The notes under the pieces: generated by a model | What the model was told of the DNA's origin: nothing | The model's input: the letters and a program-made list of their open reading frames with translations, nothing else | The model's database searches: none | Assembly: GCA_950106755.1 (NCBI GenBank) | Contig: OX467086.1 | Location: 13,720,001-13,784,000, forward strand | DNA from: Climacium dendroides | Lineage: Eukaryota; Streptophyta; Bryopsida; Hypnales; Climaciaceae | DNA: 64,000 nucleotides | Reading direction: 5' to 3' | Position numbers and translations under genes: made by a program | In this document: positions 46,301 through 58,800 of the stretch, piece after piece | Layout of the letters: each line of letters starts with the position of its first letter | How positions within the stretch are numbered: the stretch's first letter is position 1

Positions 46301-47160
46301 ATTTTATATACCCAGCTACGAAGTGCCAAGTGTACCCACTTGAACTACAAGATTCTATTTTTTCTATCAATTTTTATAACACCTTCAGAGCCAGGGCAAA
46401 ACATTGAAACATCAGAAGCAGGGCAACCAGGAGGAAATACAGTGCAGCGCAATATGGATGTAACAAGATCCAATGCGCTGAGGCTTCATGGCATACCTGT
46501 TCAATTTCAATTAGGGCAAATCGGAAGCCGGGAAGAGCAAGACAAGATCGATTAAAGCTACCCTGGAATCTTAGTCGCCCTTGCCAAACAATTTTTAACA
46601 CTTCCTGCCCTAACACATACTGCATTGCGTCTCACTTCTCTGGAAAGTCAAATGGACAGAACCAAAAGATAATTCTCACTTCCTCCACAAATAAATTCAA
46701 AGACAATGTTGCTTCCTGGACTGCACCTACTAATTTTACGAATTCCATTGCTGGCAGAAACCTCACAACTTTACAGTTCACACCTCATTCCTCATTGCCT
46801 GTCAGGAAGCGCGCACCAATGCACAATGAAGTCTAACTCGTGTGAGGATCAGATTACTCAGTCAAATTCTGGATTGCAGACTGCAGAAAACCTGAAGTCG
46901 GTGGAGGAATTACAGGGAGTCCAAAACATGGAAACAACTTTATTAATTTTTTTTTCCCATTAATGTAAAAGAAAGAAATTGGGAGTCATCGGATGAACTT
47001 GTTGAAACCAAATGAAAAAAAAAATTCCAACAAGCAAGATGCTGCCTGCAAAGTTAGAAAAAGGAGGGAACTATACAAATCCTAAAAGAAGAGATTGATT
47101 TGAAATCTTTCAAATAGTGGTGTCATAAAACACCATTTGGTTGTAAGTTTACACTCTAGG
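43400..47160. other. Intergenic between the Crypton-like remnant and H2A, no gene recognised
   Basis: AT-rich to about 46,200, including the GATAT/ATAC-rich stretch at 44,010-44,185 and one member of a dispersed repeat pair at 45,210-45,490. Bases 46,380-46,960 have more balanced composition with short open frames on both strands but no recognisable protein. The stretch before 47,170 is the 3' flank of the minus-strand H2A gene. Confidence 0.45.
45210..45490. repeat. Dispersed repeat, member 1
   Basis: Shares an ordered set of blocks with 52,120-52,400: TTAGAGAC...TTAGGAACTT, AATTCATT, ...TTTGGAGTAGTCTA(C/A)A-like, TTTTGAG and AAATTCATAGCAAATTCTTAC-like. The blocks are diverged but in the same order and orientation, which suggests the same repeat family, possibly an LTR or element end. 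Confidence 0.5.
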
Positions 47161-47169
47161 AATGAAAAA

Positions 47170-47793
47170 TCACTCTGGGGAGCCCGCCTTGCCAGCCTTT
47201 CCGGCCGTGACGCCAGTTTTCTTCGGCAGAAGGACCGTGTGAATATTGGGCAGCACTCCACCGTTTGCGATCGTCACCTGTCCAAGCAACCTGCTCAGTT
47301 CCTCATCGTTCCTCACCGCAAGCTGAATATGGCGAGGCACAATTCTCGTCTTCTTATTGTCCCGAGATGCATTTCCGGCCAACTCAAGCACCTGCAAAAA
47401 AAAAAAAAAGCCTAAAGTTAGGCCCCGCTTCCCTCGCCGAGACGACTCAGTAACAAAAAGAAAACCCACCTCAACTCTCCCTGATTTTGCTTCTTTCGCA
47501 AGACAACGACAGTGCACCAAACCCTAGCACCAATCGAAAAGATACTGCGAAATTGTCCCAAGACAATTTCCAAAATCAGACACACGCCACCCAAACTCTG
47601 GTAGAATCAAACATACCTCGGCAGCCAAATACTCCAACACCGCCGCAAGGTAAACAGGAGCGCCAGCGCCAACCCTGGTGGCGTACTTCCCAGCCTTCAA
47701 GAAACGAGCGATTCGACCCACGGGAAACTGAAGACCCGCCTTGCTCGACCGCGACACGGTCTTCTTGCCGGAACTCTTTCCTCTTCCTGACAT
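47170..47793 (-). CDS. H2A: Histone H2A (canonical type), two exons
   Basis: Exon 1 is 47617-47793 and exon 2 is 47170-47391, with a GT-AG intron (47392-47616) between Glu59 and Val60. The protein is 132 aa. It starts [20 protein letters not shown] and contains [68 protein letters not shown] and the acidic-patch residues of the nucleosome surface. The C-terminus GKAGSPE lacks the SQ(E/D) motif of H2A.X and the KSPKK motif of plant H2A.W, and the M-x-x docking sequence of H2A.Z is absent. That points to canonical or replication-type H2A. The family's role is to pair with H2B in the nucleosome core. The intron interrupts the histone-fold helix, as I recall for plant H2A genes. A TATA box, CCAAT box and histone octamer lie upstream. 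Confidence 0.96.
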
Positions 47794-47916
47794 GGTGATC
47801 GAAACAAGAACAAGCTACGAACTGGCTGAAGGCAAAACCGACGAAAACACAAGAAAGAAGCGCGTGACAGAAATTCTAGAGTGAGGGCGTGGATTGCGAA
47901 GGCGACGAAGCCGAGC

Positions 47917-47925
47917 TTTATATAC
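47917..47925 (-). promoter_or_regulatory. TATA box of H2A
   Basis: The minus strand reads TATATAAAG about 125 bases before the H2A start codon, placing transcription start near 47,890 and giving a 5' leader of roughly 95 bases. Confidence 0.8.
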
Positions 47926-47943
47926 TGCCCCCTTTGAGACCGG

Positions 47944-47948
47944 CCAAT
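47944..47948 (+). promoter_or_regulatory. CCAAT box in the H2A promoter
   Basis: CCAAT within GGCCAATGGG, just upstream of the TATA box and next to the histone octamer, on the strand opposite to the gene. CCAAT boxes act in either orientation. Confidence 0.5.
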
Positions 47949-47960
47949 GGGAAGCAATCA

Positions 47961-47968
47961 CGCGGATC
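47961..47968 (+). promoter_or_regulatory. Plant histone octamer motif CGCGGATC
   Basis: Exact match to the octamer element known from plant S-phase histone promoters, about 36 bases upstream of the TATA box. It supports replication-coupled expression of this H2A and assignment to the plant lineage. Confidence 0.85.
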
Positions 47969-49539
47969 GACCAGAGGCGCATCTGCGTCGTTGGTTTTCC
48001 GAAGTGATGGATCCGACGGTGTGGTTTGATTTGGGGTGTCCCCCCTCTCGAGGCGTGTTCGCGGGAAGCTGCGGTTTGAAATGCGGGAAACACCCGCGCC
48101 CTCGTGACTTCGTGGATGCCTTTGGCGGGAGATTCAGTGTTCGAAATTGAAAGGCGATTTATAGTCCCTGGAAGTTATGGTTGTATGTAAGGTAAGAAAC
48201 ACCCATACCCGACCATTTAAACAATTTTTGCAACACACCATGAGCAGTATATAGTGCATATTTTCCTCTATAGAAAGATAGGAAATATAAGGACTGCAAT
48301 TTTTTTTTCGTAGTTTTATTTCCAAAATTGAAATTACCATATTTTGTGGAAGCCTAAAAGTAATTCAAGCGCGTAGCCAAATGTCTAGAGTCTTCCAATT
48401 CCAATCATTCAAGAACTACTTTCCTGCTCACTACTTCCTACTTTTTAGCTCATTGCTTTGGGACATGTGTCAACACCTTATTAGTCCCAACCTTGAAAAG
48501 GAGAAAAAAAAATGCATTGCAAACTTCGGTTAGAAATATGTACCAGCCATGGTTGGAAATAGTTGTATGCTTTAAGTCAGGTATGAGATCCGTTTTGGAT
48601 GTTGTAGGTGTTTCTTCCTTATGTATATATACTAGCAAAGACATGTTGTAGTGTAACATTGAACTTACGGGAATATAAATTAGATATCCGGTTGAAGTCT
48701 TACAAAACTAGATGAAAAATATTGGAGATGACAAGATGAAATATTGGAGATGAAATCATGACAATATTTGTGATAGAAGATCATGATAGATCACGTAACA
48801 ATGTGTATTTAATATAATAGAATATAAAGTCTATTTCTTTCAATTTTTAACAAGTCGGCCAAAATAAGTTTTATAGAGAAATTAACTTTTATAGATTCCA
48901 AAATATTATATAAAATATAAAAAATAGTAGGGAGCCCATGTGGAAATTTGATACATGTCAATACAATTATAAGATTTAATGGCTCCTAAAGACATCAAAC
49001 TTTATTAATAAAAGTTAAAGTGATTGTTGAAATTAATTCTTTTTAAGTGAAATTAAGTGTTTCAAATGTGGTAAAAATAATAATTAATAGAATCAAGATT
49101 TTTTTGGTAGAAATTAATGCAAATTATTTGAATTATTACAAGGGGTGAAAAATATCTATTAGAAAGAAATTGTGATGTAACATGATAAGATATGTTTTGT
49201 TTGTAGAAAATTGTATTGTAAATGGTTAGGATGGCAAGGCAAAAAACTTTGCAATGTATGCTTATAGTTATTGACAAAGAAGAAAGGATTGTGTAGGGTG
49301 AACTAAATTTCTATAAATAGGCGCGAGAGAGAACAAAGTCGGTTAGTAATTTTTCAAAAATTTAGGCTCGCTTTTAATAAAAAAAAATTTGATCAAGACA
49401 CTAGAAAGTTACTATATCATATTTTATTTTTATCAATAAATATAACATGTGATTTTCTCAATCATTTTGATTTATAACTTTAAAATGAATGTTTGTATTT
49501 TTATGAAATTTGAAATGTGAGCATATGAGCCTTGAGCTT

Positions 49540-49690
49540 AGGTATAAGTAGATATCTTACAACCATTGAAGGTGCTTATAATATAAACACCTATAATATA
49601 GATATTCATAATATAGGAACCTTATAATCATGGAAGGTTTTTATAATATAGATATCTATAACACTAGGCTCATGTATTGATGATTCTAGA
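49540..49690 (-). repeat. Inverted relative of the 30.1-30.3 kb intron repeat
   Basis: Read on the minus strand it contains TATAAGCACCTTCAATGGTT, then CTCAAGGCTCATATGCT, matching the third unit and right flank of the repeat in the RSP2-like gene intron with a few differences. Confidence 0.65.
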
Positions 49691-52119
49691 CTCACATAAT
49701 AGCACCCTTCTATGTTGATAGGCCACTATAAGAGTTGTCATCCAAAAATAATTCTTATATTTATTTTGTTAAATAGTATAAGTTTTCATATTTTTCAAAC
49801 TATAAATTTGTGGATTAGGTGTATAATACCCAAATTAAAGTCCAATGAAATTGGAATTTTATAATTTCATACAATAAAATGTAATAATAAAATATTATAA
49901 TTACTATACAATGCTTTCATATACATGTAACATTACTTATCAATGTGTGTAAGGTGTCTTTGGTAAAGAATGTAGCACACATAGGTCTAGCTAGTGAATT
50001 TATTTTTATTTAAAGCTAAAATTTAGTTTGACGCAAAATAATCACCTTCTAGAAATTAGTTTTGGAGAATCATTTAATATTATGTACTTTTGTTGATATT
50101 TTTTTATAGTCATTTGATAAGCCAAAATGACTGTCAAATTGTTCCAAAAGTAAAAAAAATTTAGAAAATTTTATTTAGAAGCCAAAATATCTTATTGTCA
50201 TTTGATATATAGCTCAAGAAATTATTCCAAAAGTCCAATGCAAATTAAGTGACTATTATTGGTATAATGAAATACATTATTAATGATGAAAGCTAGCTAC
50301 TTTTTCTTTGCACTGACCTAGTTGTATACATAATTGCATATAAAAGACTAAAGGTTGCAAACTTTTGAATTTTGTTTTATTTTTTATAAATTATATTTTT
50401 ATAATCATGCCATGCATACATTTATTATGAAACATGTTATTATTTATAGTTCAAAGCTCAACTCATTGTAGAAATGAAGAACAAGTTATTATATCAATGT
50501 AAGAACAAAAACAAATTAATAAATGAGATTATAAGAAGGAATTGCCAATAGTTTAATTTTGGTGTTTAAACTCAAAAGATTTGATCTTTTCAAACAAATT
50601 AGTATTCAATTAGGCCCAAGTAAGGTTTCATGACATCATGTTCAAGCAATTTTTAAAAATATATATAGGACTTATTACATAGAAACTTCTAATTGTATTC
50701 AATTTTTTTATACAAAATTTCAATTTGAAGTAGTTGTATGAATACAATACTATTTGTACATTTAGAATCAATCTATCCCAAAGATGTATTTATTATCCAT
50801 AAAGAAAGAAAAATATTTGTTATTCATTTCTATAGTTCATATATATTTTTGAATATGAAGAACCTATAATTCACACTAAGTAAACTAATTTGCTATAATT
50901 GCATCATATTTTGCTTTCATATACTTCATAAATTCTATTTTGATATATTCAATATTGTTTGCATTAATAAAAAAATTAGGAAATTAAAATGCATATGATT
51001 TGTGATGAAATATATACTTAATAAAATCACATTTGAATAAATTTCCATGCAAAAACAAAGCAATCTTGAATCTAAAATGTTTTAAACAAATTATGATTGC
51101 ATTGGTTCCTATATAAACATCAAAGCATGAAATTGCAACTTCATTTGCAATAATATTCATGTGAAACTATGGTACCAAAAGTTACATGTTGCCTCTCCTT
51201 AAAATTTGCATATTATAGATATAGGGGATACAAATACCAATATGAATACAACTCTACATTGGATATAGATTCAAATTTTAATATGGATATGTATGAAAAT
51301 CTTACATCTTTTGTTGAGCATCTTCAATATGATGTATATATCATATTCAAGATATTTAACCAATAAATGTAGTATATTCAATCCAAACATCACCAAAAAT
51401 AATGAGTTTAAGAATATAATTCAACAATTGATTTTCAAAAATTTGATGATGTTTTAATTGTTGGTTGATTGTACCAAAAAATTTGGGTCATAGAATTTTA
51501 AGGCTTTGTACCATACTTTCCATTTTCCAAACATTAATTGTATACCAACAACATATAGTGTCTTTCAAAATATTTTGTATACTTACAAAACTTGCTATAA
51601 CTAATTGAAAAATTAGATTTTTTTTTTCAATAGATTTTGGATATGTTTAGTTACAAATAACACACTTGTATAAAATATTTTTTCAAAACTTTATAATAAA
51701 ATTTAGTCATTTCTATCAATTTTTTTAACTTAAGCTTAAATTCTTTAAGATTATTTAATAAGAGGTATGATAATTATTTTGGAATTTCATAGTAAAATTA
51801 AATTCTAAAATTTTATACAATGAATTTTGATTGATTGAAATATGATACAAAATATGGTATGTGAAGGTTTAATTCAACATTTAGGTGCTGAAATTGAATT
51901 TATACATCAAATTCTTAGGGGCCACATAACCTCACACCATTTGCAAGATGACACATTGCACTTTTTTCACAAAAATGACTTAAGGTAGAATAGCCCATTG
52001 CGGTCAAATGATCCCATAGTGGGCACCTAGGAAATGACCCTATTATGGGGTTTTTTTCAAATATGCAACATTTAGAACACAATCAATGTTTTACAAGACA
52101 CTAATGGAGTAATTGATGA

Positions 52120-52400
52120 CCTCATTAGGAACTTTCAACTCTTTAAGTGATTAGAGACCTCGTTAGGAACTTCCAGCTTTTTAGTGTGAATTCATTGTAA
52201 GAATTGACTTTCTAAGACTTCTATATTTGAAAATATTGTGACTGCTTTCAGTGAGTAAGATGAATATTATGAGTTCAAATTTTGTAGGTTTTGGAGTAGT
52301 CTAAAGACTTTTTTGAGTTATGATGCATTGAGCACTTCAAAAATTCATAGCAAATTCATAGCAAATTCTTACTTTGTTAGAAAAATATAATTTCAATTGC
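52120..52400. repeat. Dispersed repeat, member 2
   Basis: Counterpart of 45,210-45,490. It includes an internal duplication (GACCTCATTAGGAACTT and GACCTCGTTAGGAACTT) and the tandem AAATTCATAGC/AAATTCATAGC near its right end. Confidence 0.5.
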
Positions 52401-53624
52401 TCTCATTGTTTCTTACGCTTATCTTTATGCGGGAAAAAAAATGAAAATTTTTAGCAATAACATGAGGCCAAACTCCTAATTTTGACCACAATGACTATTT
52501 TACCTTAATTTATGTCAAGTATGACCTTCTCATAGGGCTTATATGGAGTTTTTACTTTATTTTTATAATTCAGTCCAAAAAACTCCAAACAAACCATGAA
52601 AAAAATAATTCCTCTATCCCAAAGTAATTTTTTGATTTCCTTAATACTATGTCCTGAAATGATCTTCAGGTTGTACATTATCTAAAATCAATTTTGAATT
52701 ATTTGCTAGCATTGTTGTACATGCTATGGAATATTTGTGAACAACTACAATCCAAAATAGAATATAGTGAAGGCACCTATAATTGATTAAATAAGGAATC
52801 TGGGACATGATGAGGAGTGGTGGAGTGTGAAGCAAATATTGCATGAGGTGTAGTGACATGAATGATGAAGATTGCAAAAAGTATGGTAATTTTTGCATTG
52901 AAAGTGAAATTACTATGATTTTTGAAAGGCCAAAGTTCTTGTCGAACCATGGCCAATGCTTAAAGTCATCAGAAATTACTCACCAACAGACTAGAGGCTA
53001 CTTATACTGGTACAAAAAATATGGCATGCTCTAATTCTTGTGACATCTGGCTGTTCTATATTAGTTGTACTTGTATTGAAAGTTGTCAAACATGGAAGTT
53101 TTTTGTAACCCTTAAAATATTAAAAAATTAGAAATGAGTCCCAACCTCTTCAAATTTAACACACACTATTGATTGCTTATGGGGCTCTAGTTAGGAATGT
53201 ATATCTATATCTTAGCTACCAATCTCAAAATGGGAAGGTCACATGCCTAGCTTCTTCTCAATGATGGATAAGACCAATCATAATAAATCTCCACATCTTT
53301 GGTTTGTAGAATATATGGTTGTCTTGTACAATATGATGACATGCTTAGCACTTACTACGGGCCACATTGAAAAATGGATGACTACTTGTAATCACTATGG
53401 GCCCTATTAAAAAATGGATGATTTACTTGTAATCACTATTGTGCCGCATATAATAGGCAAGCAAATCAATGGCCATTGATGAATGCCCCCCAAATTTCAC
53501 TTTTTAGCATCCCAAAACTGCACTTTGATAACTAATTCAAAACTCAAATTTTCAAGATGATAGGAGTGCATCAAACTCTACTTACAACTTAAAATGGGTT
53601 GAAAATTGTTATTTTCAACCTTAA

Positions 53625-55470
53625 CCCCTAAAATCCCAAGACTTTTTTGCCATCAAAATCTGTTTGAAACTACCATTTTTAATGCAAAGAGCAAAATTTT
53701 TAAATTTTTTTTTTTCTACTAATCTAACCATAAGATCTTGTACTACACTGATATGAAAATGTGTGGAAGTTTTTTCAGAAACTTTGCTTACATAGATTGC
53801 AAGATATTTGCATTTAAAGTGAAGAAAATAAGTATTTTCCTACCTTGATTGGCTAGATTTTTTGGCTTTGAATCTTATTAATTTAAAGTTTTTGCATTGT
53901 TGATTTTGATTTTCTAATTTTTTATGTTGAAGAATTGAGTTGAGAATCTGGGGAAAAAAATTCAACAAAAAAACATTTAATTTTCACTCATTAAAAAATT
54001 GTTAAGTAGAAGTAGGTTCAAGATTGAAGGGATAATTAAACCATTAACCCCTAAAGGACCATTGTCCCTTTGGGGGACAAATTGGATTTTGGGCAAGTAC
54101 CTACGGGCTGAAATTTTGTCATGATTTTTTGAAACTTTTTTTAAAGATAGAAAAACTGATGAGCTTTGTGGGAATATAATTTTTTTCACATTCGGTGCCC
54201 GGAAACAAAAGATATGACCAAATAAGCTCAAAATAGGGGACGGGGGGCAGTCCGGGCAACAAAAAAAATTTTGTAAAATTTTGAATTTTTTTTTTGAATT
54301 TTTTTCCCTTGTAGATTATATTTTTGTCTACGTGGGAAGCTTTGATTCATTCCATTTGGACTTATTATGAGAAAGTTATGGACAATCTTGTTTTTCGGGT
54401 AGTTAGAGCATCTTCCTGAAAAAATAACTTATAGAATTCATTTCTGAATGCAATTTTTAAAAATTTTCTGAAGAAATTTTTTTCTATGATTTTGTTTGCT
54501 TGCTAGAACAATCTCACCATTGGGATTAATGCATTTTAATTCCATATTAAAGATATTAATAATTTAGATTTCCTCCTTTCTCATACCTACTTCTACTTAA
54601 CAATTTTTTTAAGCATGAAAATTAAGGTTTTTTTTAAAAAAAAAATTTCCCCTAAACTCTCAACTCAATTTCACACAATAAGGATTTAAAGCTCAAAACT
54701 CTGTAGTGCAAAAAATTTAAGTTAAAAAAGTTCAAAGTCAAATAATCTAGTCCCGCAAGGTGCTGAAAAAATTATTTTTTTCACTTTAAATGCAAATATC
54801 TTTTAATCTATGTGGTCAAAATTTCTGAAATTTTTTCCACACATTTCCATACTAGTAAGGTATAAGATCCTATAGTTGGATGTGCAAAAAAAATAATTTT
54901 CAAATTTTTCTACTCTTTGCTACAGAAATGGTAGTTTTGAGTGTTTTTTGGCCGAAATAAGGCCTTGGTCCTATAGGGGTTAATAGCTCTAAGATGGGAT
55001 TGAAACACAATAATCCCAACGGTGAAACAAATTTAACCATGCATAACAATTTATTTTGAAAAATTATAAAAATTGCATTAAAAAATGAATTCTATAAGTT
55101 ATTTTTCCAGAAAGATGCATAAATTGTCCAAAAAACAAAATTGTTCATAACTCTTGCATCACTAGTCCAAATAGAATGAATTAAAGCTTCAAATGTAGGA
55201 AAAAAACATAATCTTTGAGAAAAAAACTAAACATTAAAAAAATTCAATTTTTTGTGATTTTTTTTGGACTGGCTCTCAAGTTGCTTTTTGGACTCATGGT
55301 GACATAACTTTTGTTTTTAAGCACCGATCAAAATACAAATTATATTCCCAGAAAAGTAATCTGATTTCCTACATTAAAAAAAAATTAAAAAAATTAAGTC
55401 AAAAATTGAGATCACATGAGTCTACCCAAAATCCCAAAAATCCCCTATAGGGTCTTTGGGACTCTAGGGG
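53625..55470 (-). mobile_element. TTAA-flanked non-autonomous element (outer copy, inverted), split by a nested copy
   Basis: Flanked by TTAA at 53,621-53,624 and 55,471-55,474. Ends are CCCCTAAAATCCCAAGAC and, inverted, CCCCTAGAGTCCCAAAGACC, an imperfect terminal inverted repeat. The left part (53,625-54,047) and right part (54,984-55,470) each align, inverted, to parts of the inner copy (for example AATTTTC...TTGTTAAGTAGAAGTAGG and CC(A/G)TTGGGATTA blocks). Without the insert the element is about 910 bp. TTAA target choice with CCC-type ends is characteristic of the piggyBac superfamily; that assignment is an inference. Confidence 0.75.
54048..54979 (+). mobile_element. TTAA-flanked non-autonomous element, inner nested copy (932 bp)
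   Basis: Flanked by TTAA at 54,044-54,047 and 54,980-54,983. Left end CCCCTAAAGGACCATTGTCC, right end GGCCTTGGTCCTATAGGGG. It aligns almost base for base, in the same orientation, with 61,714-62,646, and it sits inside the outer inverted copy. It encodes no transposase; its open frames are short. Confidence 0.9.
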
Positions 55471-55474
55471 TTAA

Positions 55475-55863
55475 TCTAAAACATTTTGTCCAAAAGGAAG
55501 ATCATTTTGGGACACAGGAAGTAAACCGCAAGATAACATGATTCTCAAACCACTTCACTTGTTAAGACTCAATCATCAATAGTGCAACAACAGGTGTCAA
55601 AAGATTCAAATCACTTAGCACCATCTCAAATTACCTAATTCACTTTAAAAACTTGGGGTGTGCAGTCAATGACGTATTTACTGCATGTCCTACATAAGTT
55701 TACCACTGAATATGTCCATCACAATATAGCCTTGAACTGAAGCATGGAGGATGTTACAAACGTTAACTTGAATATTAGGCTGGGTTCTGGGTAACTTCAT
55801 TTGTACGTAAAATTGAGCATGTTTGGTATCATCATCAGTAGCAAAGAAACCTACTTGTACATA
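55475..55863. other. 3' flank of EMC10
   Basis: Sequence between the outer TTAA element and the EMC10 stop codon, probably including the EMC10 3' UTR. No other feature seen. Confidence 0.5.
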
Positions 55864-58800
55864 CTACCGCCTAGTTCTACCTCCCCCTGAACCCCCGGTT
55901 CTTTGTGCGGGTGCAGCAATAGCAGGTCCTCCTTGACCAGGTGGTGCGTCTTCAGGTATGGCAGCAATTTGACTGAGGGCATTGATTGCAATAAATGCAA
56001 AGGGAACAATGTACATCCACTGCACACATGAATCAAACATCAAAAGGTTTCAAAATACACCATAAATTTCTTAAAGCAACCAACCCTAGGCATGGCAAGA
56101 GAAATCACCTTGGATCTACAGATCTGTGCTTCACAAGACCGCAACACTGTCGCAGCGAAGAGGTAAACAGAGATATTATTGCTAAAATGTAAGAGCAATG
56201 TCGGCATCAGGAAGGTTGTAGAAAACATGATCACGTGTGGATAAACAGTCATAAATGTGACTTCAAGTACCCAGGATACCGGCAAAGAAGAAAACTTACA
56301 TATTTCTGCCAGAAAGTCTTCTCCACGACCACCTTCGTACCTTCCTCACCCTCAACGACGTTTTCACCAACTCGCAGTGGGACTGCCTCTTCAAAGTTAA
56401 ACTTAGATCCAAGCCTGAACCCACGAAGAATTTTCATAGTCGTCACTAAATTTACCCCAAATCATATAAAATACAACCATACCCTCACAATCTTCCTAAT
56501 ACCCCATAAAATTTAACGGTTGATATGAGCAGCAGAAAAGGACTGAAGAGAACACATTGAGAACCTTGGAGCTTGCTCGTTGCCCTTCGCAACAATCAGC
56601 GTTTCAAACGTCCAGTCTGTCGGCTGCCAGGCCCAAAACAGAATGTCAAATCTCTACTTAAAATTACAGCATTTGCTGTATGAGCGCAAATTGCAGCCGA
56701 AGGTCGTCAAAATTCTCCTTAAAAATGAAGTAACTTACAATAATCTGAGGACGAGGGAAACTGCAATCGCCAATTGGAGAGTAGCCAACACCAATCAGGT
56801 TACCTTGATCCTGTAGAGAACCAGTTAAACCATAATACTACGGTCAAATGCGCAACTGATTATGTGACTACTTTCTCCCGCCTCTACACACAAACGTGAG
56901 GATTCATGTCCCAAGAGCAGAAAACTACACTAAAATTGGTAAATAGTGTTGGCTACACTAATTGTCAACAATAACACTAATTGTGATTTGCAAGGTTAGT
57001 GTTAGTGTTAGAACATTATTTACCCATTCTAACACTATTTTAGTTCTATAGTAAAATTCGGTCATTTCAACATTTCTACGAGAGTGCATTTAGTGTTAGA
57101 TGGGAATAAAATATAAAACAAACACTATTTACACATAAGTAGGAAAATAGTGTTGGGGGTAAAAAACAGGGAACAACACTAATTATCACCCAACACTATT
57201 TACCAATTTTAGTGTAGTAAGAACTATCCATCAACGATGCGGTCGATAATGCTTAAAACAACTTACCATGAATAGGTCAAACCGCTCCTTCAAATTTGCA
57301 GCAGCCAAACATCGCTGCAGTGACATAAGACTGGAAACATTAGAAAGGCGTTCCAGCCAGTCGCAAACAATTGATCTAATTTAAACAGGCATATTATTCC
57401 ATGTTTGGGATTGACACTAGGCAAGTTCAGTACCGGTATATATTGACTACAAGGGTTATTCACGACGATAATCCATTTTCACCACAAATTAGAGAGGTTG
57501 ATGTATACTTACAGCCTTGACTGACGCCAATACTTGCTTTTTCCTGGGCTGGATCATATTTGCGGGCATCCGGACTGTATAAAACCCATCGTTTTTCACC
57601 AACTCCTGAGCATATTAATCCACACCCAGTCACTATTATGGCAAAACCTTGACCCTCGACTACTACTTAACTACGACAAAACCGTCTACCAGCATCCTAA
57701 TCAATGCTTGAAATATATCAAGAATGTCTACTGTGAAGTGGCACCGATAGCTAATAAATCTCTGTTTTTCCCTTTTTTATTCGAGTATCAGAATAGATGC
57801 AATAGCTTTAGAAATCACCTCAAATGCCTGCTTCTCTGCTTTAGACATTGGATTTCTTGAGAGGCGCAACTTGGTAATGACCTGGAAAGGACAACGACAA
57901 ATAAACGATCAGGTAGAACAGATGACATTGTACATTCGTCACTTTCAACCGTGGTTGATGTACAGGTCTCTCAGAATGTCATTGCTTCTCCTGGCGTGAT
58001 TCGGAACATCTCGCGCTATCCATCACGTCAAAGGAACGCGATTACAAACTAAAAGCGTTCACTAAACCAATCGATCTCTAGTCCTAATACCCCAAAAGCT
58101 AGTCTTCCGAGGCAAATCCGGGCATCGGGCGGACCTTATGAAACCCTAAATCTCACAACGCAAAAATCTCCACATATCCCATATTACTTCGGTTTTCTCA
58201 TGCGTGCTTTGCACAGATGCAATCGTCTACCTGCTTCTTCTCCAGCGAGCCACTCTCACTTGGAAATGATTTCACGAACTCACGAGTCGATCACGTAAAA
58301 AGTGGCACAATGTCAAAGAGATGCTATTACAAATTACAATCGTTCCCTGTGCACGTAACTCTAGTCGCGATACCAAACGAACTCGCCTTCCAAGGCAAAG
58401 TTGAGCATCAGGACGGACCTAAATCTGACAACGTCTAAATCTCTGGCGTTTTCCCTACCATTTAGGGCTTCCCATTCCGCTTCGTACAGGTGAAATCATC
58501 CAACACAGCGTTCCCTAGCAGGTTGTGCAACAGAGCACCTCCGGCAAACTACTCATTCGGAAAATGGTTTCAAACGAGAATCGGGACTGGTTTCAAACGA
58601 AACCCTAAATCCCACACGCCAAAATCTCCAAGCGTTTTTCCAAATTCCTTAGGGCTTCCCATTCAAATGCAATCATCCAAAACAGCGCTCCAACTTCTTA
58701 CTTTCCCGGCAGGCAGTGCAACAGAGCATCTCCAGGGATCCACTCACTTGGAAAAAATAATTTCACGAGCAGATCACGAAAATGATCTCAGACCTCACGA

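Larger units (their letters stand above)
48150..53620. other. Long AT-rich intergenic region, no gene recognised
   Basis: No open frame resembles a known protein. It holds a repeat at 49,540-49,690 related (inverted) to that in the RSP2-like intron, and member 2 of a dispersed repeat pair at 52,120-52,400. Confidence 0.5.
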
